The position numbers and the translations under genes are program-made. DNA of 64,000 nucleotides. It comes from Cyathus striatus (Eukaryota; Basidiomycota; Agaricomycetes; Agaricales; Nidulariaceae). A model generated the notes under the pieces. The model did no database searches. It worked only from the letters and a program-made list of their open reading frames with translations, and was not told where the DNA came from. Shown here piece after piece: positions 36,101 through 47,565 of the stretch (within the stretch, counting starts at the first letter, position 1; each line of letters opens with the position of its first letter). The stretch spans positions 5,146,001 to 5,210,000 of the forward strand of contig JAOVFP010000005.1 in the NCBI GenBank assembly GCA_025738555.1, written 5' to 3'.

Positions 36101-36268
36101 TTTTTTAGTGTGTAGAAGGAAGAAAAGGTGAAGGAAGGGTCGGAGTGGTGGTGAAGGAGTGAGGAGGAAAAGAGGCTCGTGGGTCTGAAAAAAAAAATCG
36201 ATTGGATGAGGTAAGCATGGTTTTTAAATTTGCACAGCCACAGCCGTTCTTCCGGCTTCGTCTACTCC
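36101..36268. promoter_or_regulatory. Shared divergent promoter, SSB1 and mitochondrial uS2
   Basis: The 168-bp spacer has an A-run at 36188-36196 and a purine-rich leader on the SSB1 side (36110-36175 on the plus strand). It has no coding signal. Confidence 0.6.
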
Positions 36269-37218
36269 ATGTCCCTCCAACCTGCTGTCCGTTCATGGCT
36301 CGCGACTTCTGTGCGCTCTTGCCCGCGTCTTTTAAAAAGGAATGTACACGCTACCGTAGCTGCTCGTCAGTTCGAGCATGAAGAGAAGCCGCGTCGCCTG
36401 GAGACCCTAAATGATTGGGCTGACTTCCAGGTACAGCGCGGTGGTGTCTCTGGACTTAGTAGGTTGCACCTTAATCTCTTCTCGAAGTATGGCTGAATGT
36501 CCCACTAGTCAAGACCATGTCGCAATATGGGTCAAGACAAAACTCAGCGTTTAAACCCAGTGATGTACTTAGATCCCCTTCTTCAACGGCTACCATTTCT
36601 GCCCTACTCGCTGCAGGAGCACACTTCGGCCACGCCTCAGCGCGTATGAATCCAAATTTTATGCCATACGCGTATGGTACGCGCGCCGGAATAACCATAA
36701 TCGACCTTGACCATACACTCCCTCTACTTCGTCGGGCCGCGAATCTTGTGCGTGCTGTTACTTCTTCTGGAGGACACATCCTCTTTATTGGAACGAGACC
36801 TGATCTCCGACCAATTGTCGAAAGAGCTGCGGAACGATTAGGACAGCAAGGATTCTATGTGGGAGAACGTTGGATTCCCGGAACTCTTACGAATCGATTC
36901 CAATACTTCGATAAAGAGACGCTCGAGGAGACGGCAATCGTTCCAAGCCTTGTCATTCTTCTCAATCCTATTGAAAACATCCACGCTATTCGAGAATGTA
37001 CTATGCTACATGTCCCCACGATAGGCATTGTAGATTCAAATGCAGATCCGCGTATTGTAATGTACCCCATACCCGCGAACGACGAGAGCACCAGAGCTGC
37101 TGAACTCATTTGCGGTGTCCTCAGTATTGCAGGAAGAGAAGGTATTTCTGTTTTGGAAAATATACCGGAAGAAGTTGTAGAAGAGTATGAAGCAGCCCTT
37201 AAGGAGCAGGAGCTGTAG
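36269..37218 (+). CDS. MRP4: Mitochondrial small-subunit ribosomal protein uS2m
   Basis: uS2m is a structural protein of the mitochondrial small ribosomal subunit. Two exons (36269-36458, 36509-37218) give 299 residues. The first 40 residues are rich in Arg/Ser with few acids (a mitochondrial presequence). The S2 domain shows L-L-A-A-G-A-H-F-G-H, M-P-Y-A-Y-G-T-R-A-G-I-T-I-I-D-L, G-G-H-I-L-F-I-G-T-R, R-W-I-P-G-T-L-T-N and the second signature P-T-I-G-I-V-D-S-N-A-D-P. I use the ATG at 36269 because the frame upstream has no other ATG. The C-terminus is acidic (E-E-V-V-E-E-Y-E). Confidence 0.94.
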
Positions 37219-37381
37219 TGCCTCTGGTAATATGACGGAATATTACATGTAGTAATCGCATCTTAATGATTCTTCTTTGAAACGCCAGATTTGCGTTATG
37301 GACTCTGAGACACAAAAATACGTATATATTATCATCTTATAAAGCAAACAAACTGCTATTTCGTCGGATTAGCGAATCTCA

Positions 37382-39176
37382 TCACCCAACCTTTGAAGGT
37401 TGATTTTGAACTTGACTCCAATACCCTGAATTATCGCATTTTAACATTTTTATAAGTTGCAAATGAAGAAATCACTTACGTTCGGCAGCTTCTAGTGCAC
37501 GAACATTACCACTTAATTTGTTGATTGTCTCTACGTACTCGTCTTCTTCGACACTGTCGAACACTATGCCGCCCCCAGCTTGTAGATAAGCTATTCCATC
37601 TTTAAACGTCATAGTGCGAATGGCGATGCAGGTATCCATCTCGTCGTCAGCAAAATCAAATCTTCCCACTGCACCAGCATAGACACCGCGTCGTTGCTTC
37701 TCCAATGACGATATAATCTCTATTGCTTTGATCTTTGGTGCACCAGAAACAGTACCGGCAGGGAAAATAGACCGAAACGCATCAAATCTGACCCAATACG
37801 ATTAGAATTCAGGGGAGGAAATATGACAATATAAAGCGTATCACCTTGTTTTGTTCTCCCTAAGTTTTCCAGAAACTTGTGAAGTTAGATGTATGACATG
37901 ACTAAATTTCTCTAGCTTCATGAGGTTATCAACTTTTACCGTCTTGGGTTGACACACGCGATTGACATCATTACGAGCAAGGTCGACAAGCATGATATGC
38001 TCTGCTCTATCTTTCTCTGATGAAAGCAGAATAGCACCCAATTTCTCATCCTCTGTAGCCAATCGATAATCAGGTTCAGCGAATATATGCATATATATAA
38101 CGGATAGCAATACCTTCAGGTGACTTGCCGCGCTTGATGGTACCGGCAATAGCGTGGTTATAGACGATATTTTTCTCTACTTTGCATAACGTCTCAGGAC
38201 TTGCACCGACAATTTGGTGACCTCCACAGTCCAAATAGAACATGTATGGCGATGGGTTGACTTGACGAAGATGTCTATATGCATTAAAAGGATGAAGAGC
38301 AGTAGGACGGGCTAGCCGCTGTGAAGGAACAGCTTGAATAATATCTCCTGCTACTATATGTTTCTTGAGCTGTGTAACAAAGCCTTCGTATCCCTCCTTT
38401 CCAACATTAGAGACACCTTCAACTCCAAGCGTGATAGGAGGTTGGAGTGGCTCTGGAGTGGCAGATGATAAAAGAGTCTTGGCTAGACGTCGAGCTTTAG
38501 CGACAGCAGTATCGTATATGAACGACAGTTGGCCCGTTGCAGTGTTCTTTGGACAGAATACATGCGAAACCACTTTCACAGTTTGAAATATATGATCATA
38601 TACCAGAAGAGTGTCCACCAACATAAACACGGCTTCCGGAATTCCCAAGGGGTCCTCGAGTTCGCATTTTGTTTTAGGTTCGAAATGTTGAATACAATCG
38701 TACGATACGTAGCCAATAGCACCGCCAGTAAACGTAGGAATCTCTGGAATTTTGACGTACTGATGAAGAGCGAGCTCTTTCTGGAGGGCGACCATAGGAT
38801 CCCCTGTTATTTCTTCGCCTGGCCCGGTCTTTATTACTTTTATAGGATCTGAATAAGAGTTGAACATGTATCCTTGTGATAGAGAATGTGCAACTCACCT
38901 GCCCCAATGAAACTGTACCGCGCAACACTCTCCCCGCCTACGACAGACTCCAGGAGAAAGCTATATTTCGAATCCTTTGCGATGCGAAGGTATGCCATAC
39001 ATGGTGTAACAAGGTCTGCAGGCAGTTCGACGTAGACTGGAATACAATTACCACGCTTTTCGTGGACAATGAGCTGCTCGACTGTCGCAAGCGAAGGATA
39101 CGCAGTTAATTTCTAGAAAAAAGTGAGTGAAAGAGATAAAAGAGATGATGATGAGACACGTTACCTGGGGGTCCAT
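37382..39176 (-). CDS. TRP2: Anthranilate synthase component I
   Basis: This enzyme makes anthranilate from chorismate with ammonia from the glutaminase partner, the first step of tryptophan synthesis. The first exon encodes only M-D-P-Q (39176-39165); further exons run to a stop at 37382, about 510 residues. The N-terminal domain has the tryptophan feedback motif L-L-E-S followed ten residues later by Ser ([11 protein letters not shown]). The chorismate-binding domain shows [39 protein letters not shown] and G-G-G-I-V-F-D-S. The final exon (Y-W-S-Q-V-Q-N-Q) was placed by the conserved Y-W. Feedback inhibition by tryptophan is expected from the intact motif. Confidence 0.95.
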
Positions 39177-39491
39177 GGCGATATGGTAGCTCCAAGATAT
39201 AACGTTAGACTGGCTTTATAGGCAGAAGCAACCAGCTGGAAATAAAGATGACTTGTAGTTTCTGCAATTGGTAATTAGCTATCATCGGAGATGTGATTTG
39301 ATCGGCGACGGATCGGTGCACTGGCGGACGGGTCCAAGTCTGAAGAATGTCTGTTCAACTTGAACTTGGGCTCTCTTCCTTCATCTTCGGCGTCTGCATT
39401 CAACCTCAGTTCCGTGCACTGTCTCATCCTTATAACTTCACCACCCCGCACTTTTCTCAACAAATAATTCATCAGCTACGGCAGTGCCATC
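39177..39491. promoter_or_regulatory. Divergent promoter of TRP2 and SHQ1
   Basis: A 315-bp spacer between the two start codons with no coding signal. I see no clear TGACTCA (Gcn4-type) site. Confidence 0.5.
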
Positions 39492-41185
39492 ATGATAACA
39501 CCGCGATTTAGCTGCACTCAGTCACCCAACTCCGTCATCATCTCAATATATTGTCCGTCAATCCGAGTATGCGTCTCTCAGTCTAAATGCCTTTTTACTT
39601 TTAACTATCTTACATTTTCTGTACCAAGTAGGCGGCTGACGTGGAAATTAATGTGGATGACACCTTGGTCACAGTTCACGTCAATCCGTACTATCTTCGT
39701 CTCAACTTCACCCAAGCTGTTGTAGAGGACGAAGATTCATCTGCTCAGTATGATCCCAGCTCTGGCGTTCTTACTGTAACCTTGGAAAAAGAGATTAAAG
39801 GCCAGGAGTTTAAAGACCTCGACTTACTGGCAAAGCTTCTTGCACCTCGGCCCACCACGTATCAACCAGTCATAGAGGTGTTGTCTGACGAAAAAAATGT
39901 TGCGACTGGGGATACGGCCACAGGAGATGATCTTTCAGATGAGATGCGTAAGCTAACTTTGGAGCGAGAAGAAATTCTACGAGGCAAGAATCACGTTATA
40001 CATTTCGTGAATTATATCTTAATTTCAAATGCTGCAGCTGCGGAAAATGACTGGCAGTTACCTCAAGAGATTCCTGAAGCCTTACCTCCGCTAAATATAA
40101 CAGCACAAAAAAGATACGGGTTCTTGGACATGTATTCAGGATATTTCAAACATGTCTCCCATATTGAAAACGAGGTAAACGAGTTAGGTATGGATGCTGA
40201 AACTTGTTCAGTACTGGAAAGACGACAAAGACGCATCAATCATGAAGATCAAAAATGGGATGAAGAACACTATATGTAAGTCTGTGCTCGTATCGCAAAC
40301 TGGTAGTTGGTAATATTACTGTGCACAGGGCGGATTATGCGGATGATGAATACATCCGAGAGCTTCTTCGATGGGAACACCCTCACCTAGCTAACTCTAC
40401 ACATGGGTTCCATTATACGGAGGATGAAAAACTTGCCATGCTGGATCTACCCTGTAAAGAATGTGCGTATTTACGTGACAAGCTTTACTTTCATTTCATT
40501 GACGAATATCGCAGATCTCGCAACGCCGATTCAGCAACATGATCTATATCTTACCTTGATCACCCTCATGTTCTCGTATGCCTATGAATCAAGAACTACA
40601 CAATGTGATCCTACATCTGAGAGCGCCTGGACAATATCCAGTCTCACGCCGGCATTCTCTGCACTGGACCCTCCGAAATCTACTTCCCCGAATATGGCGG
40701 ATGATTTTATAGCAGAGGAACTCGTGGCAACTCTAGTTCCATCCTACCGGCGCTCACTTGCATTTCCACTTTATCGGTCATTTGCTCTTGCTGAAGCATG
40801 TCAAAAAGATGTTGCCAGATTATTTCTTTCAGGCAAACGAAACCTAGTTCGCTGCCTACTTGAAATGAAAAACATCTTAGATCATCATGATGTATATTAT
40901 GTTTACAGCAAGATATGGCTAAACGACTTCTGTGCATGGGTTCAAGCATGTGCAAGGTTGGTCACTGGTTATCTTCATTCTAAGACAAGCTTACAAGATA
41001 TATCCACGTTCAGCGATGAAACATTCACGAAGTTAGGAAACCTTCTCATAGGACTAAAAGTGGACAAAAACCTTATCGGATGGGGGCTCGTCGAGCTGGA
41101 AGAGGCTACGGAGGAAGCACTGGAACGAGAGAGCGACAGTGACGACGTATCCGATAGTGACGACGAAAAAGACGACTCTGACTGA
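39492..41185 (+). CDS. SHQ1: Box H/ACA snoRNP assembly protein Shq1
   Basis: Shq1 is a dedicated chaperone that masks the pseudouridine synthase Cbf5 during H/ACA RNP assembly. Four exons (39492-39566, 39632-40275, 40329-40462, 40515-41185) give 507 residues. The N-terminal CS domain begins M-I-T-P-R-F and reads Y-C-P-S-I-R, N-P-Y-Y-L-R-L and D-L-D-L-L-A-K-L-L. The C-terminal helical Shq1 domain has Y-G-F-L-D-M-Y-S-G-Y-F, F-S-Y-A-Y-E-S-R-T-T, S-A-W-T-I and R-R-S-L-A-F-P-L-Y-R. The end is a Ser/Asp/Glu run (S-D-S-D-D-V-S-D-S-D-D-E), typical of CK2 target tails. A 54-nt segment at 39984-40037 inside exon 2 looks like an intron with a GC donor; removing it keeps the frame. Confidence 0.9.
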
Positions 41186-42643
41186 TATCATATTAACATG
41201 AAACATTTGGGTTTCCACTGGAGTTACTTCTAAATCATCCTGATTCTTTTCGTGCATACATATTTGTTGCATCCTTTCTTTTATTCCTGAAGAAAAAGGG
41301 CGATGAAGCAGTGATGTAATCAAGTAAGTATATAGTTGAGGTCTTTATTCAGTGTGCGGTGTCGCAGAAATAGTTTTACCAGAGAAACAAACCTATACGG
41401 AGTAAATTCCAAGTGGTTTGCAAAAGTCCGGAATATTTTTGGAATGCACCTCACGGATCAACCTCGGACGACGGAGGACATGTTTTTTGAGTGAATTTCC
41501 TTCTTTCTAAGATTAGCTCGTTCCACAGCTTTCGACATCTTAAGGCCTGGTGCCAAAAAGTAGGTTTCATCATGTCAGGATTTTCGCATCAACAGGATGT
41601 TGGCTGCATACATATGCACTCGCGGTGCTTGACGTATTGACGTGTGATAGATAGATATATGTAGTAGTGGTGTAACGCCAAATGCTATCGGATATCTTAC
41701 GCAACATATTACATTAAGTACACTGAAGAATCAAAGCTATCCGAATGGACATACCGGTGGATGATTCTTACTCAGGCAATCTTATCCGTAGTCTGGCCAC
41801 AATGGACCCGATTGGATATAAAATAGTCAAGTACAAGTCAGATTCTCTTTCACAGCTTCTTTGGTGGGCTACACCTATAGCCTTAATGCCTGCCCACCAC
41901 AAGGACGGCGTCCGAAGCAGACACGGGAGCGGTTGACGCACTCACACTCGAGAATTTGCCGGGTCTCGAGCTTTCCACCAACGTGGGAATTGTGTTGCGT
42001 CAATTGGCTTCTCCCGATCTAGCGTGAAAACGTGGAGATTGAAAAGAAGTTCTCTATATAAACTAAACAGTATTCTTCGCTAAAAACATATATTTGTCGT
42101 TCATCTTGGGCATGTCGGCGACCATCTTCCAATAATGCTTCTTCGTGCACATGACATTGACCTATTTACACTGCTGTTATGAGCAAGAACCGGGAAATGC
42201 CCCCCGTACACATCACACCCGAGGACCTTGTGACGCCGGGACGGCAATCGTTTCAAATTCTAATCTTTCGGTTCCGAAACGAGACCGCCGTTGTCGGAGC
42301 TCATCCGCACCCAGGTAGTATTAATTATGCAAATACGCGCGTCGCTGACGGACGTGGCCGACGCAAGTACTTGCAAGCTACCTACGCTGTAGTGACAGTT
42401 TTCGCCAAATGCTCAAAATAAATTCAATTTCAAGGAACATCTGTTGTCCTTTAGGGTTCGGATGATGCAAGGTCAACTTGTCCAACTCGACGTCGGCGAA
42501 AGTTCAGCCCTTCAAACAAGAATTTAGGGAAAAAAGAATAACGTATGGTACATGTGAAGGAAGGTATTGGCATCATGTGCTGAATGACACACTATATGCA
42601 AAAGCTGTAACAGATCCAAATTTAGCAAGTCAACGCGCGCTTT
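41186..42643. other. 1.46-kb stretch without a recognisable gene
   Basis: It has only short open stretches: 41745-41936 (63 codons) and 42179-42421 (80 codons), with no recognisable motif and no convincing splice partners. It lies between two gene 3' ends, so no promoter is needed. It may hold decayed sequence or a non-coding RNA. I see no terminal repeats. Confidence 0.4.
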
Positions 42644-44703
42644 TCAATCAGAATGATGGTGCGCGGCAACCGTCTTCGCTTGGGCGAGGGCGTGTTGACC
42701 CTCTGGAACGACGTCAAAACCACCAGTACCCAAGTCAGCCGGTAAGGCAGCAGTTTCGTCCAAAGGTGATAGGAGACCCTGTCGCTCTTCTGGATCGACC
42801 TCGCGTTCGACAGGTGGAGCCGGGCGGGGCGCAGGGATGCAAGGTGGTGGGTTGACAAGATTGTTGAACAAGAACTACCAAGTTACGCGGCAATTAGTAC
42901 GTGCTAAATTTAACGGCGAGAAAACATACCGTTCCATAACTGAATATAGGTGGCGGCAAAACTCAAGGGTCAGAAACGAAGGAGAGACAAAGCTTCTTAA
43001 AGGGCACACTCACACAAGGAGGGAAAATCCGAGGACCTGTAGCAACGAGATGGGGAAGAGGAGTTTCTCCCAGCCCAATCCCAGACTGATAATCCAGATG
43101 GCTAGGGTTCTGCAAGTGTCCGTCAATGATCGCGCGGTCGCACTAACGTGACGGGTAACGCTGAGACCAAAGAAATTGAAAAAAGCAATGCTGCATGCGA
43201 TGACGACACCTGAGTAGAGGACGGTAGGCGTATAGATCATCTGGTACCATCCGCGAGGTAGATCAAAGAACGGGGAGATGGATGAGACGGCAGGAATGGC
43301 AAGAATCGGCAAGAAGAGGAGAATAGAGATGGTACCAAAGAGACCTTCATAGCCGACGGCAACAAGGGGGCTGACGGAATATCGAGCTGAATTATTTGTT
43401 GTTGCGGTCAGGCTCTAGGCAGGCTGCTTGAATATAAAATGTAATCACGCACCCATGATCTTCTCTGTATGTGACAAGGAGAATGTGGAGATCAGTTACC
43501 GAAAAAAATATGTGGGAGAGTTGATTGAAAATGTCACCTTCGACAACAAACTGACTCGCAGTGCTGGAATAAGGATGTGAGCCAAAGGGGATTATGGAAA
43601 AGGGAAGGAACGAGCGGCAAAGTACCGGACTTACAAGATCTGAGCAAACAAAATGAAGAACACGCCTTTGGGAAACGAAGCATGAATTGAGATGGTACGT
43701 GACATCGGACAGAGAAACATACCGACAAGAACACTTGTAACCTGTGGTTCTTCGATGGGGTCTGGGGCAGGGGGAGCGGCCTTAAGGAAAGCGGGGATTA
43801 TGGCGGAATCCTTTACGGCGTCTCTAATGAGAGAGCCGCTGAAGCCAACGAGACCAACGCCCAGCATGACAACCATGAGGGATATCCATCTGGGCAAGAA
43901 GAAGATAAGAATACAGTTGGGAATGGAAGAAGGGGAGAGGAAGGAAGACTGAACTGATAGAGCCAGAGACGGCGGCGAAGGAAGATGACGCTGAAGGTTC
44001 CAACAAAGAGAACGAGGGCGCCGCGGGTCATCTGATAGATGGAAACGGGGGTGTAGAGGAGACCAACATTCATCAACTGGAGGAAGCAAGGGAAGATAAA
44101 GATAGTGAGAGGTGGGATCTGATGAAGGGGGCGTACGGTGGTGGCAGTGAGATCACAGGCGGCAGGAATCCAGAGAAGAAGGACTTTCCATCCGTGTAAG
44201 GGAATGGGGTCGGAGGCAGACTTATTGAGATGATCTTGGACGGGATCGGGTTCAAGACGGACAGGGCCAGCCTGACGCGTTGACTTGAGCCACGTGTATA
44301 AAACAGGAAGAAAGCCTTTAGATGGAGAAGAAGGAGCACATGGTAAGCAGGAAGAACAATATTGTCGCGGAAGCGGAAGAGAACACGAACAGAGCATTTC
44401 TCCGACTAGTTCGGGAAGGGAGGGAGTAGGATTAGCATGAGTGTGTGGAGGGGGGAGAGGAGGAGAGAGGGGGACGGACGGAACATCTGGAGGGTCTGCC
44501 AGACGGGCTGTTCGTAGAGGACGTGTCTGCGGGGGTCTGGGTCGTTGCAGTTCTCGACGCATTGCATGTCCTGGGAAAAGAGGTGAGTGGTGCGCTGGCA
44601 GTGGAGAGATGGGACATGCCTGCCATTTGGACCAGAGGGAGTTTGTTGCGCCAGTAAGGATCATGCCTCCAAGGAGGAAGGGGATGAACCAGGAGGAGGG
44701 CAT
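42644..44703 (-). CDS. SLC35F6-like transporter of the DMT superfamily
   Basis: This is a ten-helix drug/metabolite-type membrane protein resembling human SLC35F6 (C2orf18), a lysosomal/mitochondrial protein of uncertain substrate. It starts M-P-S-S-W-F-I-P-F-L-L-G-G-M at 44703. Recognisable blocks are T-G-A-T-N-S-L-W-S-K-W-Q, A-C-D-L-T-A-T-T, S-I-Y-Q-M-T-R-G-A-L-V-L-F-V-G, L-R-R-R-L-W-L-Y-Q, E-G-L-F-G and S-I-A-F-F-N-F-F-G-L-S-V-T-R-H-V-S-A-T-A-R. The C-terminal tail of about 80 residues is Pro/Asp-rich and ends in H-H-H-S-D. Several introns interrupt the gene. An in-frame Ser-rich extension upstream to 44754 is open, but the ATG at 44703 directly precedes helix 1. Substrate and membrane are not known here. 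Confidence 0.85.
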
Positions 44704-44712
44704 ATTGTGAGT

Positions 44713-44748
44713 GGAGGAGTAGGAGGAGGAGGTGGAGGAGGAGGAGAG
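44713..44748. repeat. GGA-rich microsatellite-like tract
   Basis: Imperfect (GGA)n on the plus strand, directly upstream of the transporter start. It is the mirror (TCC) tract in the sense of that gene. Confidence 0.6.
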
Positions 44749-44932
44749 ACGCAAGAGGCAATGGACATCTGTGACCGTGACGGCGGAGAGGCGGGCTGAA
44801 GCGAATAAATGCAGATTGGATCGGGGGTTGTGTTCCCCGGATGAAAATCGAAGCAGCTAGAGATCTGAGTCCACTCTACCTTGCATGCTTCCATCCACCG
44901 TCCTTTTTATCCAGATGCCATTCCACCCATCA

Positions 44933-45003
44933 CCTCTTCCTCCTCTTCCTCCTCTTCTCTCCTTCCTCTCCTTCCTCTCCTTCCCCTCCTTCCCTTCTTC
45001 CTC
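44933..45003 (+). repeat. 71-nt pure polypyrimidine tract before the arrestin-like gene
   Basis: Only C and T occur from 44933 to 45003 (units such as CTCCTTC). It ends 17 nt before the start codon. CT-rich stretches near transcription starts are common in fungal genes; one this long could also form triplex DNA. Confidence 0.7.
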
Positions 45004-45019
45004 ACTCCCCGACCACGAC

Positions 45020-47122
45020 ATGGTCCATCTCGTCCTTTCCTCCTCAAAAGGTACCGTCCTCCCTCTCCCCCCCCACCCAACCCCGCTCACCCCTCCCAGG
45101 TAACCAAGGCCTCAAGTACTTCCCCTACGCAGGCTACCTTGGCCTCACTCCTGTGCGCGTCGAAGGAGGCACGTCGTCCTTTTCTTTCCCCCCTCCCCTC
45201 GCTCACCTCCCCCTCCCCTCCAGTCGTCCGCACAAAGCTCGATGCAGACCAGCGTCCCCTCCAGGCAAGGTCCCTCACCGTCTCCGTCCGCTGCTACGAG
45301 TCGCGCGTCGGCCGCATCAACACCCTCTATTCAAACCTCCTCGTCGACTACACAGAGACCCTCTGGTCAAAGCCAGACGCCAAGGACTACGACCTCATTG
45401 GCAACCTCGAGTATCCCTTTCGAATATCACTCCCAGCTAGGGTCCCCGGCTTCAGCACCGCCGTGTTCGTCGACTACAGATGCGTCTGGAGAGTGGAGGC
45501 TGGTGAGCTTCTTCCCTTTTTGCTCACATCTTATCCCCCCTCTGAATGACAATAGTCCTCACCCATATTCCCATTTCCGGCGTCGGTACCCGTCAAATAA
45601 AACACTTTGAACTCCCTCTCATCCGCTACGACCTTCCCCCTCACATTCCCACCCCTTCCATCCCCCCAGAGCCTCGTCTCGAAAATGAAACCGCAAAGCC
45701 ACGCGCCCCAAAGATACGCTACACCATCTCTCCCCCCACCTCCCCCATCGGCCCCCTCGATCTCGTCGCCATTCCCCTCCACCTCTCACCCCTCGATCAT
45801 GCCGTCTCCATCCGCAGCGCAAGCATTATCGTTGAGCGCCGAATTGTCCTTAATGACACCGTCTCTGCTTCTTCGCTTCCTTCGCCTACCTCATCTCTAT
45901 CGCCGCAGCCTAGTCCCACACTTGCACCAAAATCTCCCTCCCAGCTTGCACCTTCTTCCTCATTGCTATCTTTTTTGCCCTCCAACATAGATAATTACAA
46001 CCCACTTGCATCCACGTCTTCGCTTTCATCATCAAATCCCACCATCACGCCCGGCACCATATACCCCTCATCGTCATCCCTCGCATCCGAAACACGGCCT
46101 CTTTTAACCCCATCCAGCAGCTCCCCCGTCCCCCCTACAACACCAAGCCCGCAGAAAGTCGTTACCAATACCATCATTAACAAGGAATCCACCTCCAATT
46201 TCTCACGCGATGCAAGAGGCGTTTGGAGCAAGACTCTCACTTTCCAATGGCCTGCCGCCAAGTCACACAGCCGTTGGGCCATCGGCGAAACAATCCAGTC
46301 AGATTTGGTCTCGGTAAAATTCTTCGTCAAAGTCAAGGTGAGTACCATTTCCTTTCTTTCCTCTAACTTTATTTACGCACGCCCTCTCAGATTGGCATTT
46401 CCTCGACGTCGGGCACCGACTCGGTCGATTTGGAAGAAAAGGAGCTGATGATAGTCTCCACCAATGACTCTGAACGACAACTGGCAATATCTAAATACAA
46501 CGAGCTCTACGAATCGCACGATCATTCCGGACGCTCAAAATCCAAGTCTCCTCGACGATCGCGAATACCCCTCGACGGAGATATCCCCCCTTCCCCCGCT
46601 CCCTCGTCTTCCTACAAAGTCAAATCTACCCCTCGACGGCCACATACCAGCGCCGGGCCACGCGACAAGTCATCTGGTTTTGGTGGCTCCTCCTCTTCAC
46701 CCTATAGCCGCCCTCGGGATAGCGAGCGCGATGTGGGTACGAGCAGCCTTGGAGACCGAGATCGCAAACGCAACAAGCTCGAACCACCTGATTCGCGGAA
46801 GCGCCCCGATACCAGTCAGTCCTCCGAAGCGAAGCGCAGCAGTACCATGACAAGGGGCTTCTTTTCTTCCAATGCACCACGTGTGTCGAATACGGTTAGC
46901 AATAGCAGCAGCACGAGTACGACAGCGAGCAGCTCGAGCATTTCGAGCAGCAGCAATGGCGGAGAATCGGAGTCGGACCAACATATGAGGGAATGGGAGG
47001 AGGAGCTTGCGAGGATCGAGATGAGGAGCCGGCGATCGAGTGACTTGCTGGGGTTCGCGGGGAAGAGGAAGCGTTCGGCGGGCACGCCACGAGTAGTCTT
47101 GCCCGGGGAAGAGTCTGTATGA
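45020..47122 (+). CDS. Arrestin-like protein with Ser-rich tail
   Basis: The N-terminal half looks like an arrestin fold, so a cargo adaptor role for ubiquitin-dependent endocytosis or Golgi sorting is likely. Five exons (45020-45050, 45100-45168, 45224-45502, 45556-46337, 46391-47122) give 630 residues. Arrestin-like strands include T-K-L-D-A-D-Q-R-P-L-Q-A-R-S-L-T-V, C-Y-E-S-R-V-G-R, the P-F-R-I-S-L-P block and V-F-V-D-Y-R-C-V-W-R-V-E-A. A Ser/Pro-rich insertion (about 45840-46190) splits the second half; the C-terminus is Ser/Arg-rich with S-K-S-K-S-P-R-R. I see no P-P-x-Y motif for a Rsp5-type ligase. Intron 2 needs a GC donor at 45169 (GGAG|GCACGT). The nearby GT at 45173 breaks the frame. 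Confidence 0.72.
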
Positions 47123-47565
47123 CACATTTATCTTTTGCATCTTTCCTGTTCTGTTCTGTTTAAGCATTGGACCCCCTCCCCACTTTTTTTTTTCCTTCTC
47201 GTTACATGCTGTTGCTGTTCTTGAATTCTCGGTTACTTTGACGCACGTCTTTTGGATGGTAACATACACAACACACACAACACACATATCATTGCATGGC
47301 TTGCGCTGTATTTATGTATCATGCTTCCCGATACGCATAGGCTAATATAGTATATCCTTGTAGTCTGCATCTATTCTGGATCGGAGCGATTGAGTAAGTG
47401 CTTAGTAGGTTGGCGTGACAGAGTGTGACGTAGCGTGGCTTCTCCGCTCAAATGAAAATGTGCCGAAGCGGCCCTTGTGCGAGATCTCTCCTCTGCTCAT
47501 CCTCTTTCGCCTGGATCTCCTCCTTTGCTAGCATCCTCCCAAAACATATCCCCTCTCTCTCCAAC
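47123..47565. promoter_or_regulatory. Intergenic: CBP4 promoter
   Basis: No gene is seen. A (CA)-rich patch lies at 47266-47288 and a pyrimidine-rich leader at 47490-47562. Confidence 0.4.

Larger units (their letters stand above)
44704..45019. promoter_or_regulatory. Divergent promoter with GGA and polypyrimidine tracts
   Basis: The 316-bp spacer separates the transporter and arrestin start codons. It contains a GGA-rich tract at 44713-44748 and a 71-nt pure pyrimidine tract at 44933-45003. Confidence 0.55.

Noticed and set aside
41745..41936. A 63-codon open stretch in the 41.2-42.6 kb gap
   Set aside because: No motif, no plausible splice partners and no conserved-looking start context.
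43813..44754. A long minus-strand frame read straight through the transporter region
   Set aside because: Only its start and middle are coding; the rest reads through introns that must be removed to match SLC35F6-like proteins.
45546..46448. Alternative frames over the arrestin-like gene on both strands
   Set aside because: Low-complexity Ser/Pro-coding DNA opens several frames; only one carries arrestin-like strands and spliced continuity.
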